From positions 118,914-182,913 of the forward strand of contig BDDD01000910.1 in NCBI GenBank assembly GCA_001972305.1: 64,000 nt of DNA, written 5' to 3'. The first letter of the stretch is position 1, and the number at the start of each line of letters is the position of its first letter. Below are positions 20,719 to 33,528 of the stretch, in pieces. The DNA is from Cephalotus follicularis (lineage: Eukaryota; Streptophyta; Magnoliopsida; Oxalidales; Cephalotaceae). The translations under genes were made by a program, and so were the position numbers. Under the pieces are notes generated by a model that had not been told where the DNA came from, ran no database searches, and saw only the letters and a program-made list of their open reading frames with translations.

Positions 20719-22589
20719 TGTAACACCCCCGAGCTGTGGGAGTCGCCACAGGTACATATAACGGAAACTAATCATAATAGATCATATTAAAAACGTTCAT
20801 CTTTATTAAAATACGTGATGGTTTAAAGCGTAACCAATAACATATCGAAACTGATCATAAACTGAAACTTATTCAAAATCCAAAAGCCATAAACTAAAAT
20901 AACATATTGTTTAATAAATGGTTCCACTATGATCACATAAACATAAAGGGATCTGCTACAAGACGATCCTCAGACATATGGGAGTCACTCTCATCACACA
21001 TTGCCCCTTTGCTCCTGATAACCTGCCGCATGGAAACAAAAACGCGGCTGAGCCAACCTCAGTACGGATATAGAATATAAAAATAGTAAACGATATTTTA
21101 AAGCAGGAAGATTTCCAAAAGTACATTAGAACTGAAATCTTAAGCAATAAAATAGTTTAAACATACTTAGTAAATGCCCACGGCAAAACATATAAAACAA
21201 GTTCACAACTTGTTACCATAAAGTGTACCTTTTCAAAACATCGGATCAATTACTGAGCACCAAAACCCATAACATAACAGAAACACATAGTAGCAAGGGG
21301 TTCGCGACACCCACGTTGCCAAATGGAATTGCAGTATACGGCACTACACATACAATTCCCATATCCCAAAACATATCCCAATAACATATAACTAGGATCG
21401 ATCATACGCCTCTATCCCAAATCCTATCTAAGGATATCCCTGAGAGACGCCGAAAACAAATCACACTGTTACGGAAAGTGTCATGCCCCCGTGCCAGGCT
21501 CACAGTATGCCTATGGTACCCCCATAGGTGGTTATAGAAAAAGCTCAGTATTTCACCATTTCCAAAAACATGATTTCATCAAATCATTTTAAAATAAAAA
21601 ACGTTTCCCAATCCATTACCATAAATCGTACTCAAACGATATAGTTTCACATACTTTCATAATCAGAAAAATCGACTCATTTAATTTCACAATAAAGAGA
21701 TGATTGCATATCATTTCGTAAACACATCATAACTGATTTCATAAAGTCAGAACATTTACTTCATAAAATATCAAATGACTTTATTTCCAAAAACCCAAAT
21801 ATACGGAATTCATAAACCAAAAGGAAGCATATTCATAAAACCGAGTGATAACAAAACCAGAATCTGTATTTAATCTCAAACAGAACTGAAACAGTAAGAA
21901 TGTGTCAAGGAACGAAAATTCGTACATTGTGCGATCACAGACTAACTTACGAGTATCCAGAAATTTAATTTGCTTCACGTAGCACAATAATCTATTCAAC
22001 ATAACAATGTTCAAATAAGGGTCTAAAATTCATTTTAAGCATAAAACAGAATCATAATGATGTTTACGATAGACCCGGATCATCAGAAGAATAAACGGAT
22101 GAAAACAGAAGTTTACAGGACAAACCAGCCGACTGTTTCAAAAATCCAGTCGACTAACAAGGGGTGGCAGTCGACTATACAATAGGGCAAGTCGACTACT
22201 CAACCTGGATTGCAGGCAGTCGACTGAATCAGGGGTCCAATCGACTACTCAACACAAGACAGTCGACTGTTTGCACAATGCAGTCGACTATTCAACTAGA
22301 CAGTCGAATTGTTCATACGGACAGTCGACTGTTCTGTGTATCAGAACAGCAGTTCAGTGCGATTTGTGCAATTTTAGCAATCAAGAATTGGATTTTTCGA
22401 CACTAGAAGGTTACCACCATGCAAAACAACTTCGTATGACATGTAAAACATTGTTCCAACACAGAATTCGACAAAGGCATGTTGACAGAAAATTTCTTCA
22501 ATGTGACAAGGACTTTAAACCATGGAATACTAATACTCAATTCAATTCTGTCCACTTATCATGTTTACATGCATCAAAACCAGTTTATA
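20719..22589 (-). repeat. LTR-C, 5' LTR cut by LTR-B2
   Basis: Minus-strand LTR whose 3' end is TGTAACACCCCCGAGC on the plus strand. At least 1871 bp remain; the LTR 5' end is missing where B2 begins at 22590. Its 3' third resembles LTR-A loosely. The far end carries the CAGTCGACTG cluster. Confidence 0.82.
22120..22335. repeat. CAGTCGACTG palindrome cluster in LTR-C
   Basis: About ten copies of CAGTCGACT(G/A) or the CAGCCGACTG variant, spaced roughly 20-30 bp apart. The same flavour occurs in copia element Sire2 at about 35097-35425. Confidence 0.88.
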
Positions 22590-23871
22590 TGTAACGCCCC
22601 AGATTCGGTGCGTTACGTTGGGTGAAACCTCAAATTCTTTAACAATCATACTAATTTCTAATATCTATAAATAACCTGATATATTAAACCTTAAAATTTC
22701 ATACTCTTATTTAAATCATCATACATCTTCACAGGATCTATCAAAGGACATAATACAGCGGAAAATATTAGTTTATAATGTCATAAATTATTACACAAAC
22801 TATATTCGCCGCCCGCTGTCCGGGCAGCGGGACCCCCCGTCCGCTCACCGGGGAGCGGAACCCCCGTACTCCCCGAGCGTAGGGTCATACTACGGGTCCC
22901 CTGAAATATCTGCCAAAACACAAAAGAAATCATTTCCATACTTAATATCTTACATAGAAATATGGATCCTTACATTATATAACTCTTCCTAGATGTCTAC
23001 AGATGACTGCTAACACATAATTACTTGACAGAAGAACAAGGATGCCGAAACCATAACTAAAACCATCTCTAGCAACCAATGTACAAAAGTTTTGATGGAA
23101 ACAATCCAAAAACCAATCGCCAAGATATAACAATATAGGAAACCAACCTGTTAGATGTCACAACAGTTGCAGGAATACCAATTGAATGACACAGTGGCTG
23201 ATCACAAAGGAAAAACGAGAGGAAGACATCAAAATTCAAGCCTTCCAACAATACCAACATTGCAAAAACGATTCCTACATTGAAGCCATGAAGAACTAAC
23301 CTGATGAATGAAGCAAAAACACCAAGAACACAATGACTCTTCCAATGGCAGGTTCGGCAGCAAGGAGATATGGCAGAAACGAAGACTTTGACATACATAT
23401 ATAGCAACAAGAGGCCAAAACGGAAAGGATTGCAAAAGGGGAAAATCCTATCTGCTGGATAAGGAAAAGAAAATGAGTTTTAGGGAGAAAGAAGGAAAGA
23501 AGATAGAGTTGTGAGGGAGAGGGAGAAAGGAAAGAGTAGGATACGGGAGAGAGAATTTGAGAGGGAGAAGGAAAGTGAATAAAGGAATAGATTTTTTTTT
23601 AAAAAACCAATTCTGAAAATATAATTAATTAAATCAATTTAAATAATCATTTTATGAATATAAGGTAATAATGATGTATTAATAAATTGGGTTTTATAGT
23701 ATTAATAATACAACTAAATTTACCCAACAAAAATGCCCATACTAACAAGCCCAAAACAAAGGCTGATATCAGTCAGCCCAAAAACATAAACCCAACATAA
23801 AACGGACAAATACATAAACGAAACAAATAAAACCCGTAAGAAAAATACGTACAGGAAAACAGGATATTACA
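22590..23871 (-). repeat. LTR-B2, 3' LTR of a minus-strand element
   Basis: Minus strand TGTAATATCC at 23871 to GGGGCGTTACA at 22590, preceded (on the minus strand) by a polypurine tract. 1282 bp, shorter than B1 and B4. The G-rich block at 22808-22912 sits about 220 bp from the LTR 3' end, not near the 5' end as in B1 and B4, so intervening LTR sequence was lost or rearranged. Confidence 0.82.
22808..22912 (-). repeat. G-rich block in LTR-B2
   Basis: Reverse complement of the block in B4 (61197 onward) with very few differences over about 100 bp. Confidence 0.85.
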
Positions 23872-23889
23872 TCCACTCCCCCTAAAAAG
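23872..23889 (-). promoter_or_regulatory. Polypurine tract of LTR-B2 element
   Basis: On the minus strand CTTTTTAGGGGGAGTGGA directly precedes the LTR. Confidence 0.8.
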
Positions 23890-23924
23890 AAGATTTGGTC
23901 CCGAAATCTTAACATACACATACC

Positions 23925-24564
23925 TTAAATGAACAAACGAGGGTATCGTTCCCGAATGTGCTCCTCGATCTCCCAAGTAGCCTCACGTTCGGGATGGTTT
24001 CTCCATAGCACCTTCACAAACGGAACGGTCTTGCTACGCGTAACCCGCTCCTGTAGATCCAAAATAACCTCCACCTCCTCATCATATGATAAATCCTCCT
24101 AAATGCTATCCAAAGGATAGTGGACCATGTGTAGGGGATGATACTGATAACCCCTCAACAAGGACACATGGAACACATCATGAACATGAGATAACTGTGG
24201 AGGCAAAGCTAACCGATACGCAACTGCGCCAACCCTCTCCAGAATCTCAAATGGTCCTATAAACCGAGGACTCAACTTTCCCTTCAGTCCAAACTGTCGG
24301 ACGCCTTTCCAAGGTGAAACTTTCAAGAACACATGTTCACCCACTTTGAACTCCAAATCCCTTCGATGTTTGCCTGCATAACTTTTCTGTCGAGATTGAG
24401 CTGTCTTCAACCTCTCCCTTGCGATTGACACTTTCTCAGTAGTGATTCGTACTAGCTCTGGCCCCTCGATAACTCTTTCTCCGACTTCATCCCAGCATGT
24501 CGGAGCTCGGCATTTCCTCCCATAAAGAGCTTCAAACGGAGCCATATGAATACTAGCATGCCAA
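23925..24564 (-). pseudogene. Gypsy integrase C-terminus and chromodomain
   Basis: Minus strand: [18 protein letters not shown] at 24564 downward, the RQKSY region, [20 protein letters not shown] near 24240, then the chromodomain EATWEIEEHI near 23960-23985 and stop at 23925. One stop near 24100 replaces a usual Trp. The start is a junction: at 24564/24565 the sequence switches directly from the first codons of reverse transcriptase to this integrase piece. Confidence 0.87.
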
Positions 24565-26394
24565 CTTCAGTTCTTGTAACTATAGTGGTGCCATCCTATA
24601 TGGTGCTTTAGATATAGGTCCTGCCCCAGGAATGAGCTCCATGGTAAACTCCACTTCACGTTGATGTGGCAATCCCGGTAACTCCTCTAGAAACACATCT
24701 CGAAACTCTCTAACAATAGGATAGTCCTCAAGGCGAGGCTCATCCTTAGAGACACCTTTCACAACAGCTAAGAATCCCTCAGCACCCTTAGCTACCAATT
24801 TCTGAGCCTTCAATATATAAATAATCTTGACATCCTTCCTCGACCGTGAACCCTGATAAATAAAATCAGGTCGATCCACATCTCCAAACAAAATCCTCCA
24901 AGCATGACAATCAATCGTAGCACGATGGCAATCTAACCAATCCATGCCAAGATTCATGTCGAAGTCATGCATATGAATCGGGAGAAGGTCTGTCTCACGA
25001 ACTTTATTATCAAAAGAAACAGGGCAACAACTAAAATACTCAGATATCACAACAGATGTCCCCGTATGGGTCGAAAGAACCAAAACTAGATCCAGAGACT
25101 GAGATGGAACCCCAAGATGCGAAACAAAAGACCTCGCTACTATAGAGTGAGTCGATCCAATACCATACAATACATAAGCCACGCGATTACTAACAGAGAG
25201 ATAACCCGAAATAGTACCTGGAGCATCAACTGCATGATGAGTCGTCAATGCAAAGACTCTGCCTCCCATATTGCGCTGTCCCACATCTCCACCAGTACCT
25301 ATCCTATCCTTTACACGAGGGTCCGGACAATATTTAAAGCGATGTCCCATGTGTCCACAAATAAAGCATGCCCCAGTTGCCTTAGAACAAGTCCCAACTG
25401 GATGCCTCTTCCCACAAGTATCGCACTCTGCAATCTGAACATTGGGGTTACCCCCACCAGCAGCTCCCTGTATCTGCCTCTGATCATTACCAGGCTGTCG
25501 CGGTTGTCCTCCTCTTCGGTTCTGATTATTATTCTTCTTTTGTTGCTTACCATCACGGCATCCAGAGTTTTGACCCTGAGAATCTCCCCCGTTCCTCTTC
25601 CTTTTGCCTTCTTGTCGAGCAGCCTGGAAATCTAACCTTTCCATTTCTATATTCTTGGCGGCATTCACAACCTCTGATACATCAGCAAATCTTGAATTTA
25701 TCAGCTTCCCCCTGAGCTGATAGTGCAACTTCCATTTAAATTTTTCTGCTTGTTCCGCCGCTGACCCCGCTGTAGGTCCAGCAAAGCCCGCTCATCTGGT
25801 AAACCAGACTAAGAACTTGGTGACTAAGTCACCCTCCTTTTGTCTTGTCATAACGAACTCTCTTGCATAAGCCTCTTTATAAGTAGTGGGAAAATACTGC
25901 TGATAAAAGACTTCACAGAAATCGGACCATGATAATGAATCAACAAATCCTCCACCCTTAGCTATCCTCAATGTCTTCCACCATGTTTGGGCGTTGCCCT
26001 CCAGCTTATACGCAACCAATTTCACCTTCTGATCATCACCACACCCCAGCACATCAAATATCTTTTCCAAATGAGAAATCTAGTGCTCAGCCTCCACTGG
26101 TGTCGGTGCTGAACTAAAGGATTAAGGCCTCTGCTTTTGGAACCTCTCAAGCCAGACATAAACTAGAGTGTCAGGCCGGTCCCCAGCTCTCGTAGCTGCA
26201 TGAGCATCAACAGGTACATTCTGCTCAGCTACTTGCTCACGACAACCATGTCCAGGATTTTGCTGCTGTGTCACCCGATTCACTTCTTGCTCTACAGTCT
26301 ATCGTACCACCTCATCCACAGTAGGCTAATTTCTTACTTCTTCCCGAGCCACAGCTGGTTCAGTTCTCTGAGGGGTGTTCCTTGTTCGTACCAT
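24565..26394 (-). pseudogene. gag-pro: Gypsy gag-protease, ends at RT start
   Basis: Starts MVRTRNTPQR at 26394. The gag capsid part is broken by stops near 26325, 26280, 26125, 26080 and 25794. From 25728 it stays open for 382 codons: basic Gln/Asn-rich linker, zinc knuckle CFICGHMGHRFKYC near 25340, protease, then the PYRMAPL entry of reverse transcriptase near 24600. The protease motif reads Y-G-I-G-S-T instead of Y-D-T-G-S-T, so the catalytic Asp is lost. After a few more codons it is cut at 24565. Confidence 0.88.
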
Positions 26395-26552
26395 CTACGC
26401 AACAGAAACCATGACAAGATAAAGACAACAAGAACCTGAAAGCCAAAACAAAAGACATATCGAAATGATCGTAATCAGAAAATCCCTAACCCAAAGTCTA
26501 CCCAATCTCACAGGTCTAACCTAGTTAGACCTTCTAAGGAACAAAACCTATT

Positions 26553-26563
26553 CTTTGATACCA
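26553..26563 (-). promoter_or_regulatory. Primer binding site of LTR-A2 element
   Basis: Reverse complement of TGGTATCAAAG, one base off the iMet site in A1. Confidence 0.78.
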
Positions 26564-26568
26564 TAATT

Positions 26569-28086
26569 TGTAACACCCCCAACGCTGGGAATGCTTACAG
26601 GGACAAATATCAGAACTAAACAAAAACATAACAGAACATAAAACTGAGCTTTCTACAAAACCGTGGTGGTCTGAAGCATAACCTAATAACATAACTGAAT
26701 CTAAAACATAGTCTAAAAACTTTTAACATAAACCAAAACCATAATCCGAAAAGCAAAATATTGTCAAAAAAACGGGCCCTAACATGACCATATGACAACA
26801 GAAACACAAACGGGTCAACTCCTAGGTGATCCTCCAACAAAGGTGACATCTTTCTCACACATTCCCATGTCCTGGATGCTCCTGATAACCTGCAGCATGG
26901 AAACAAAAACGCGGCTGAGCAAACCTCAGTACGGATAAGGAAAGTAAAACAGTAAACAGTAACAAATATCTGAACTTTAAAATCAGAAAATAACATAGTT
27001 AAATATTCTTTAAAAAGTAAAGCAGAATATTTAAATAAAACAGTTATAAAAATCTTCATAACTTTTCGAATAGCATAATATCAAAATTTCCAAATAACAT
27101 AAATTCATTAATCATACTTTGTCCGATTTCATAATTCCATAACAGAGATCCGATGTACATATATATAAGTGCAAAGGGTTCGCGAGGCCCACATGCCAAA
27201 CAGAAAGACGTGTACGGCACTACACAATCAATCCAAAAATCTGAATCCGATAATAATTAGAGTCGACTCGTACGCCTCTAATGGATCCATACCCTACCCT
27301 CAGGATATATATATAGAGAGACGTCGTAGACCGATCACACCGCCATGGTAGGTGTTATGTCCTCCATGCCAAAGAACTTGCCTATGCGACCTCATAGGTA
27401 AGTTTTCCTCTGTATGTTATTATGCCAAAATATTGTTTTATTCCAAAACAATTTAAAAAACATAAACAGATTTTCTAAACAATTTATGAACATATCATAA
27501 TCATATCCGTATCCAAAAATTAACATACTTCCTAAAGTGAAAGTCATGTTCGTTTAACATACTTCGATAGCGAAAGTCATGTTCTAATTATAAAATCAGT
27601 AATATTAAACTTTATTCTCAAGGTAATAAAATAGACTTTATAAAACTGAAATCAATATCTGACAATGAAAATCCGTACATAAAAGCAATATTGAATCCAT
27701 TTCAAAAAAATCAGAGAATAGCCAAGAAACGAGAAATATCCGTACCTTAGCCGTTCGTAAACTAAACAAACCAAAAACGAATCACAATCACGAACAGAAT
27801 CACCTTAACCATCACAACAGTCACAATAGGTGTAATAGGAAACCTAATATACCAACCGAAATCAGATTACCACTAAATAGTGCACAAACGGGCGCTAAAC
27901 AATTACAGTGGAGGAAGGCGTCGACATTTTCACGGCTCAACTTAAGGCGTCAACGTGCATGACAGAAGCGCCGCCGCTCAACTTAAGGCGTCGATGGTTT
28001 CATCATCACTTGTACACAAAGCGCTTCACAAGCGTCGACTAAAACATAGCAAAACACAGTGGAAAGCATCGACACTCAAAGAAAGG
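26569..28086 (-). repeat. LTR-A2, 5' LTR cut by LTR-B3
   Basis: Begins TGTAACACCCCC on the plus strand and follows the A1 LTR in reverse, including the TTCGAAAG unit near 27530-27580 and the GTCGAC motifs at about 27915-28078. Truncated at 28086 within the palindrome zone by LTR-B3. Confidence 0.85.
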
Positions 28087-30002
28087 TGTAACGCCCCCGA
28101 TCCGAGTTCCCTTCTACTCAAAACGAACTACGAGGATACAGTGCGTTACGTGGGGTTGTGTAACCGTTAACCATTTTAACAATCTTACTTATTACTAAAA
28201 TTTGTCATTAACTTCTCATAATCTCAATATATCTTACAATTATACACTAAACATCAAAATATCATACTCTTATTTGAAAACATCATATACTATACTGATC
28301 ATCGTCAATGTCTTACATAAAAAATTGCACAGCGGAAAATTTAAACTCATTACATGATAAAACCGTTTATGCAAAATATGATTTCTTCTCAATACTCCTT
28401 TTTACGAACTTGTGCTAAAGCTCGAAATTCACGTTCAATCATTTCTTGGAAAATTTTATTTGAAAACAAAAATATTGAAAGGAGTGAGCATCAAAATAGC
28501 TCAGTAAGGGTTTAAAATAAATACTTCATCACGTTCATCTTCTGATCATATCTAATGAATCAGAAACATTTCATAAAAACTAAGGGGTTTTATAAACTTA
28601 AAGAATCCAATTGAACCATTCTTCACCAGGGCCTTGTGCACTCCCCGATTACTATCCTTACATCACATGCATGTCTGCGAGCACTCTCCGCTCTATTATC
28701 CCTCTTTGGATCGTAATCCAAGAGTTGTTCATCTCAGTTCATTACCTTTTTACATTTTTCTAATTCATTTCTTAATACCTTGAGTGATCACCTCAAAGTA
28801 TTCACAAAACAGCATTGCACAACATTTCTAAAATTGGTATTTCATATAGAAACATTCATTTCCAGAGAAAACTTAAAACAGTAAAGTTATAGTAGACATC
28901 TCAAAGAATTCAAAAAGATAAAGTTCGTAAATTTGGGTTGAGAAACGAAGCTGAAATGAATTTTTAAAGTTACAAGTTCCAAATGTTAGTTGAACATGTG
29001 CGGTAATTTTAAACATAGATTTTCGTCAAGAATTTGGCAGAAATTCGAAACACATGAAACATAAAAGTTATAGATAACATCTTAAAGTTTTCAAAACAAT
29101 CAACCATTGGAAATTTCATCATGAAATGAAAAATATATGATTAAAACAATCTGCTGCATAATTTTCATAAATATCATAAGGAAACTTTAGCATAAAAAGG
29201 GTAGGATTTTCGTTACTTTGGTTTAATCTCCTTCTCTTCTTCTCCTCGCTGAATTAACCCAGAAAAAATAACCTCTTCTCAGGCCAAAACTACACACACA
29301 CACACACACACACACACAGATATATATATATATATAAAGAGAGAAACTTGGGGTGCAAGCTATCCTTAGTAGCCACTTATTGACATGTGATTATATCTTC
29401 TCATTATGACATTCTCTCTCTCTCTCTCCAATATAATGACACTTGTCCTTTTCCTCATTCCTAACATGAAAAAAATTTGAGGCCCTCACTCCCTGGCTTG
29501 ACATGTGTCCCCTAATTAGTATAATTAAATCACAAAGAGACAAAAGTTAGATTTTGTAGTTGATCTACAGTCCAAAGCGTCGGCGCTTTGCATGAAGTGT
29601 CGCCGCTTACAGGCTTGTCAAAGATTCTTCAACTGATACATAGGCTAAAGCGCTGACGCTTGAAATTGAAGCGTCACCGGTTTACACAAAGCACTGTCGG
29701 TTTCATGCGAAGTGTCGTCGGTTGAAAAAATGTTACCAAGACAAAACGCATTGGTTTAAAGCTCCGTTATCTGCTACACAAGCGTCGTCAGTTTACTGCC
29801 AAAGCGTTGCCGCTTATATGGAACCATCGACGCTTAAGCTTACTTGTTTTCGCTTTATCATGCAGTCGACGCTTTCAACACAACACATGATACCAAACAC
29901 AAAACATGATGCAAAACACACAAAACAACATTCTCCAACACAAGACTTAGGGCAAGAACATTTCCATAATCAATAAATTCAATGAAAATTCTGGTCATTA
30001 CA
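28087..30002 (-). repeat. LTR-B3, 3' LTR of a minus-strand element
   Basis: 1916 bp, minus strand TGTAATGACC at 30002 to GGGGGCGTTACA at 28087. Its 3' third matches B1 and B4 (the AGCTCACTCCTTTCAAT and CATGCATGTGATGTAAGGAT region). It has a CA-repeat (about 29291-29318), a TA-run that may serve as TATA box, and rich GCGTCGNCGCTT-type motifs at 29573-29880. It lacks the G-rich block. Confidence 0.85.
29573..29880. repeat. GCGTCG-type motif cluster in LTR-B3
   Basis: More than ten degenerate copies of AAGCGTCGNCGCTT and its halves. Several have G or C in place of the central A, as in GCGTCGGCGC near 29577. Confidence 0.75.
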
Positions 30003-30020
30003 TTCTACGCTCCTTAAAAC
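30003..30020 (-). promoter_or_regulatory. Polypurine tract of LTR-B3 element
   Basis: Minus strand GTTTTAAGGAGCGTAGAA before TGTAATGACC; less G-rich than the others. Confidence 0.6.
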
Positions 30021-30040
30021 AATTTTGTCCTCAAAATTTG

Positions 30041-31452
30041 TTACACAGTAGACTTAAAAAGATGAGGGTATTCTTGTCTCATTGTCTCTTCTAATTCCCA
30101 AGTGGCTTCATAGACTATGTGATTCCTCCACAGTACTTTTACTAAAGGAATTGTTTTGGTTCACAGAATTTGTTCTTTATAATCAAGAATCTCCACCGGT
30201 TGCTCGTCGTATGATAAATCTTTATGCAGTTGTATCGGTTGAGCACTCAGAACATGAGATGGGTTGGCCATATATTTCCGGAGCAAAGATACATGGAACA
30301 CATTGTGAACGTGAGAGAGACTTTGTGGCAATGCAAGCCTATACGCAACCTCTCAAATTCTTTCCAAAATTTCAAATGGTCCAATGTATCACGGACTAAG
30401 CTTTCCATTCTTGACAAATCTCATTTCTCTTTTCCAAGGCGATACCTTAAGAAATACGAAATCTCCCATTTCAAACTTCAACTCCCTTCGTCTCTTATTT
30501 GCATAGTTTTTCTGTCTGCTTTGGGCTATTAAGAGGTATTTCCGAATCATCTTTACCTTTTCCATAGTTACTTGTACCATTTCTGGTCCCAATAGCTTCC
30601 GTTCTCCTACTTCCTCCCAAAAAATAGGCGTTCGACACCTCCGTCCGTATAGTGTTTCGAAAGGTGCCATCTGAATACTAGCTTGGAAACTATTATTGTA
30701 GGAAACTTCAATCAGAGTGAATGGCTGCTCCCAACTCCCTTGAAAATCTATAACGCAGGCTCTTAGCATGTCTTCAAATGTTTGGATAGTCCGCTCTAAT
30801 TGCCCATCGGTCTACGGGTGGTACGCCGTACTAAAATTTAGTCTTGTGCCCAAAGCATTTTGTAGACTCTTCCAAAATCTTGATGTGAAACGGGGATCTC
30901 GATCTGAAACAATCGATACCGGTACACCATGTAATCTGATAATCTCTTGCTCATAAATCCTCGCCAATTGACACAATGAATGACTATCCTTAATCGGTAG
31001 AAAATGAGCAGATTTCATTAAACGATCCACAATCACCAATATTGCGTTATTACCCTTAGCTGTCCTTGAAAGTCCAGTCACAAAATCCATACTGATGTGC
31101 TCCCACTTCCACTCGGGTATGGGAAGCGATTATAGAGTCCTCTTTGGTAACTGATGCTCAGCTTTAACCTGGTGACAAACAAGACATCATGACACAAAGT
31201 CCGCAATTTCTCTTTTCATATTATTTCACCAATATAGGTCTCACAAATCCCTATACATCTTTGTACTTCCAAGGTAGACTGAAAAATTCGAACTATGTGC
31301 TTCCTTCAATACTTCTTTCTTCAAGTCTGCATTGGATGGGACACACAATCTTGAATCAAATCCTAATACTCCGTCGACTCCCCAATTAAAACATGCCTTT
31401 CCATTCCACACTCCCTCCGCTATCTCCTTAAGCTCCAAATCATCAAACTGAT
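30041..31452 (-). pseudogene. Gypsy integrase with chromodomain (LTR-B3 element)
   Basis: Minus strand: pre-zinc region (KEVLKEAHSSNFS near 31300), zinc domain with one Cys context broken (CLVCHQ near 31180), core with MDFVTGLSR near 31085 and [13 protein letters not shown] near 30900, Glu in QLERTIQ near 30793, MAPFETLYGRRC near 30660, and chromodomain (HIVYEATWELEETMRQ) near 30060-30130. Stop at 30041. Stops near 31238, 31190, 31130 and 30812 and a frameshift near 30390 kill it. It begins abruptly at the terminus of LTR-D (31453), so reverse transcriptase is absent. Confidence 0.87.
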
Positions 31453-32325
31453 TGTCACACCCCGTTCCCATTAATGACATATAAGTCATGGCAAACAATA
31501 TAAATCTAGCTTATACAAAGTACGATACATTTAAAAATTTGATTCCATTAACATCTTGCAGAAGCATTTAATAATAAGCTTAATAAGTAAACCGAATCAT
31601 GCGTCCCATACCATATGATTCCATCATTTAATATCATTAAGCCATTGTCAATTGCCCTCAAACGGAGCATGATCAAAAGTCGATCAACAACATTAATATA
31701 TCAATACAGTAATCCAAAACAAAATATGTCTCAATACATCGTTTAACATTTATTCAAGCAAATAAAACTCCATCTCCCCTCTGATTCGGCCGCGCACGAT
31801 CGATATCCATATCATTGCATCAATCTGTAATAGTAGGGGGTTAGCCTTTGTCCTCACTCAGCTAAAATATAAGTGTAATTCAGGGTCAATGATAATGAAT
31901 GTCATGAAATGAATGCATACGTGATGCAATACATAATATATCACAGTTACATATATGTATCTATGCCAATATGTGCAACCATGCCAAGTGGCTACAACCA
32001 TCAAATCATCAATCATGTCTGAAAGGACAAATCAAATCAAATTGAATCGGTACGAAGATCGCCGCCATCTCCTGGCCCCGACGTCGTACTCTTACTCCGG
32101 CCCCCGACTCCCGAGTCACGAAGCAAAGCAACAAATCAAACTCATGATGCTCTCACTCTGTGTTCAGCAATCATGGTAACCCATGTTACTTACACTCATT
32201 GTTTAGTAACATTGTATTTGGGTGTCCCTAGCCATCTCCTGGCCCCTAGGAGAACATCCTGCCACCAGCCATCGGTGACACTCCGCCACCCCAGCCAGTA
32301 CGGCGTCAATCACAATCAACAAATC
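31453..32325 (-). repeat. LTR-D 3' end fragment
   Basis: Plus strand starts TGTCACACCCCG, the reverse complement of a typical gypsy LTR end, exactly where integrase coding stops. 873 bp remain before Sire1 begins. It contains GC-rich CGCC/CTCCTGGCCCC repeats near 32060-32240. It has no partner in the window. Confidence 0.6.
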
Positions 32326-33469
32326 TGTTGACATTTATGTCTCAATCCTAAGTTTTGATGATAACATAGTTGTATTTGACAAAGTTTCTTAATGTGCAAG
32401 AAAGACATGAAGTAAGAAAAACAGCAAGAATTATGCAGAACACAGCTCAGACCGTCGACGCCTAAGCTTAAAGCGTCAGCGCTTTAGCAGGCAGTCGAGA
32501 CAGGAGCCTAAGCGTCTACCGGTGGAGCGTTTGGAGAAATGGAAGTAACACTCAAACCGTCGACGCCCAGATTCAAGCATCTGCGCTTTGGGGTACTAAG
32601 CGCCTGCTCTTTGTGCAAAGCGCCGATTGATTAAACCAGTGAACGCAACTTCTATTTAAAGCGGCTTAAGCGTCGACGCCCAAGACTAAGCGTCAGCGCT
32701 TTGAGGTGACGGTCGACTCCAACGTTTTGAACGCCTGCGCTTTAAGCTGAATATTTGAATTTGAGATCTCCAATGGTCACAAGACCGTCGACGCTTTAAG
32801 CGTGACAGTCGACGCTTTAGTCGGCTGGAACAGTTTCTGACAGAGTTTTAGTGGACATTCCATTAAGGAATTAATCCTAATACTTTCCCAACGGATCTAT
32901 GAGGCAAGAAGCTATAAATAGACGAAAGTTTTGAAGAATGAAAAAGATAACAACACAAGCAAAACATATATACAAAGATCATTCAAAGCAAACATACAAA
33001 GAACATTCAAATCAAAAGCTCAACCAAAAAGCTTTTATTTTTATCTTGAGCTATTTCTTGTTCTCATTTATTTGAGTAAACCTATCTTGTAAAATCCAAC
33101 CTTGTGAGAGGTTTAGATCAAAACACTACTTGTTATATCTTGATTGTAATAGGGGAGTGAACCCTAGTGAAATTGGGGAGTGAACCCAATAGAATTGTAA
33201 GTGATTGAGGTCAATCACAAAGGTGTACCGAATAGCACCCGGAATTGTATTCGGAGAACTAGTGGAAACTCAAGGAGATCATTGGGAAAAGTGGACGTAG
33301 GCAAGAGTTACGCCGAACCACTCTAAACTAAAGTTTGAAAATCTCTCTAACTCTATCTCTTTAGATTGTTGTTTTAAATTGCTATTGCTTATTATTGTGT
33401 TCATTGCGAAAAGTTTAGATAATTTTTAGTAACTACAATTCACCCCCCCTCCCCCTTGTAGTATATTCA
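32326..33469 (+). repeat. Sire1 5' LTR
   Basis: 1144 bp, TGTTGACATTTATG to TATATTCA, with TATAAATA at 32913-32920 and a CCCCCCCTCCCCC run near 33444. GTCGAC motifs at 32455-32815 include GCGTCGACGC at 32670-32679, the gypsy LTR-A flavour. Confidence 0.85.
32455..32815. repeat. GCGTCGACGC motif cluster in Sire1 LTR
   Basis: About twelve GTCGAC/GTCAGC-centred motifs, such as CCGTCGACGCC, AAGCGTCAGCGCTTT and CAGTCGACGCTTT, upstream of the TATA box at 32913. Confidence 0.85.
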
Positions 33470-33471
33470 AT

Positions 33472-33483
33472 TGGTATCAGAGC
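33472..33483 (+). promoter_or_regulatory. Sire1 primer binding site
   Basis: TGGTATCAGAGC, two bases after the LTR; initiator Met-tRNA type. Confidence 0.88.
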
Positions 33484-33528
33484 GGAAGGCTTATTATTCT
33501 TAATTGTTAGAGCCTTTAACGATCTTAG

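Noticed and set aside
22120..22335. Regularly spaced motif resembling a CRISPR array
   Set aside because: Units are 10-bp palindromes with irregular short spacers in a plant LTR; no cas genes.
22164..22594. Open frames rich in STR and QST repeats
   Set aside because: Produced by the palindrome cluster in LTR-C, not a gene.
30082..30532. Plus-strand open frames opposite the B3-element integrase
   Set aside because: They are antisense to clearly recognisable integrase and chromodomain coding.
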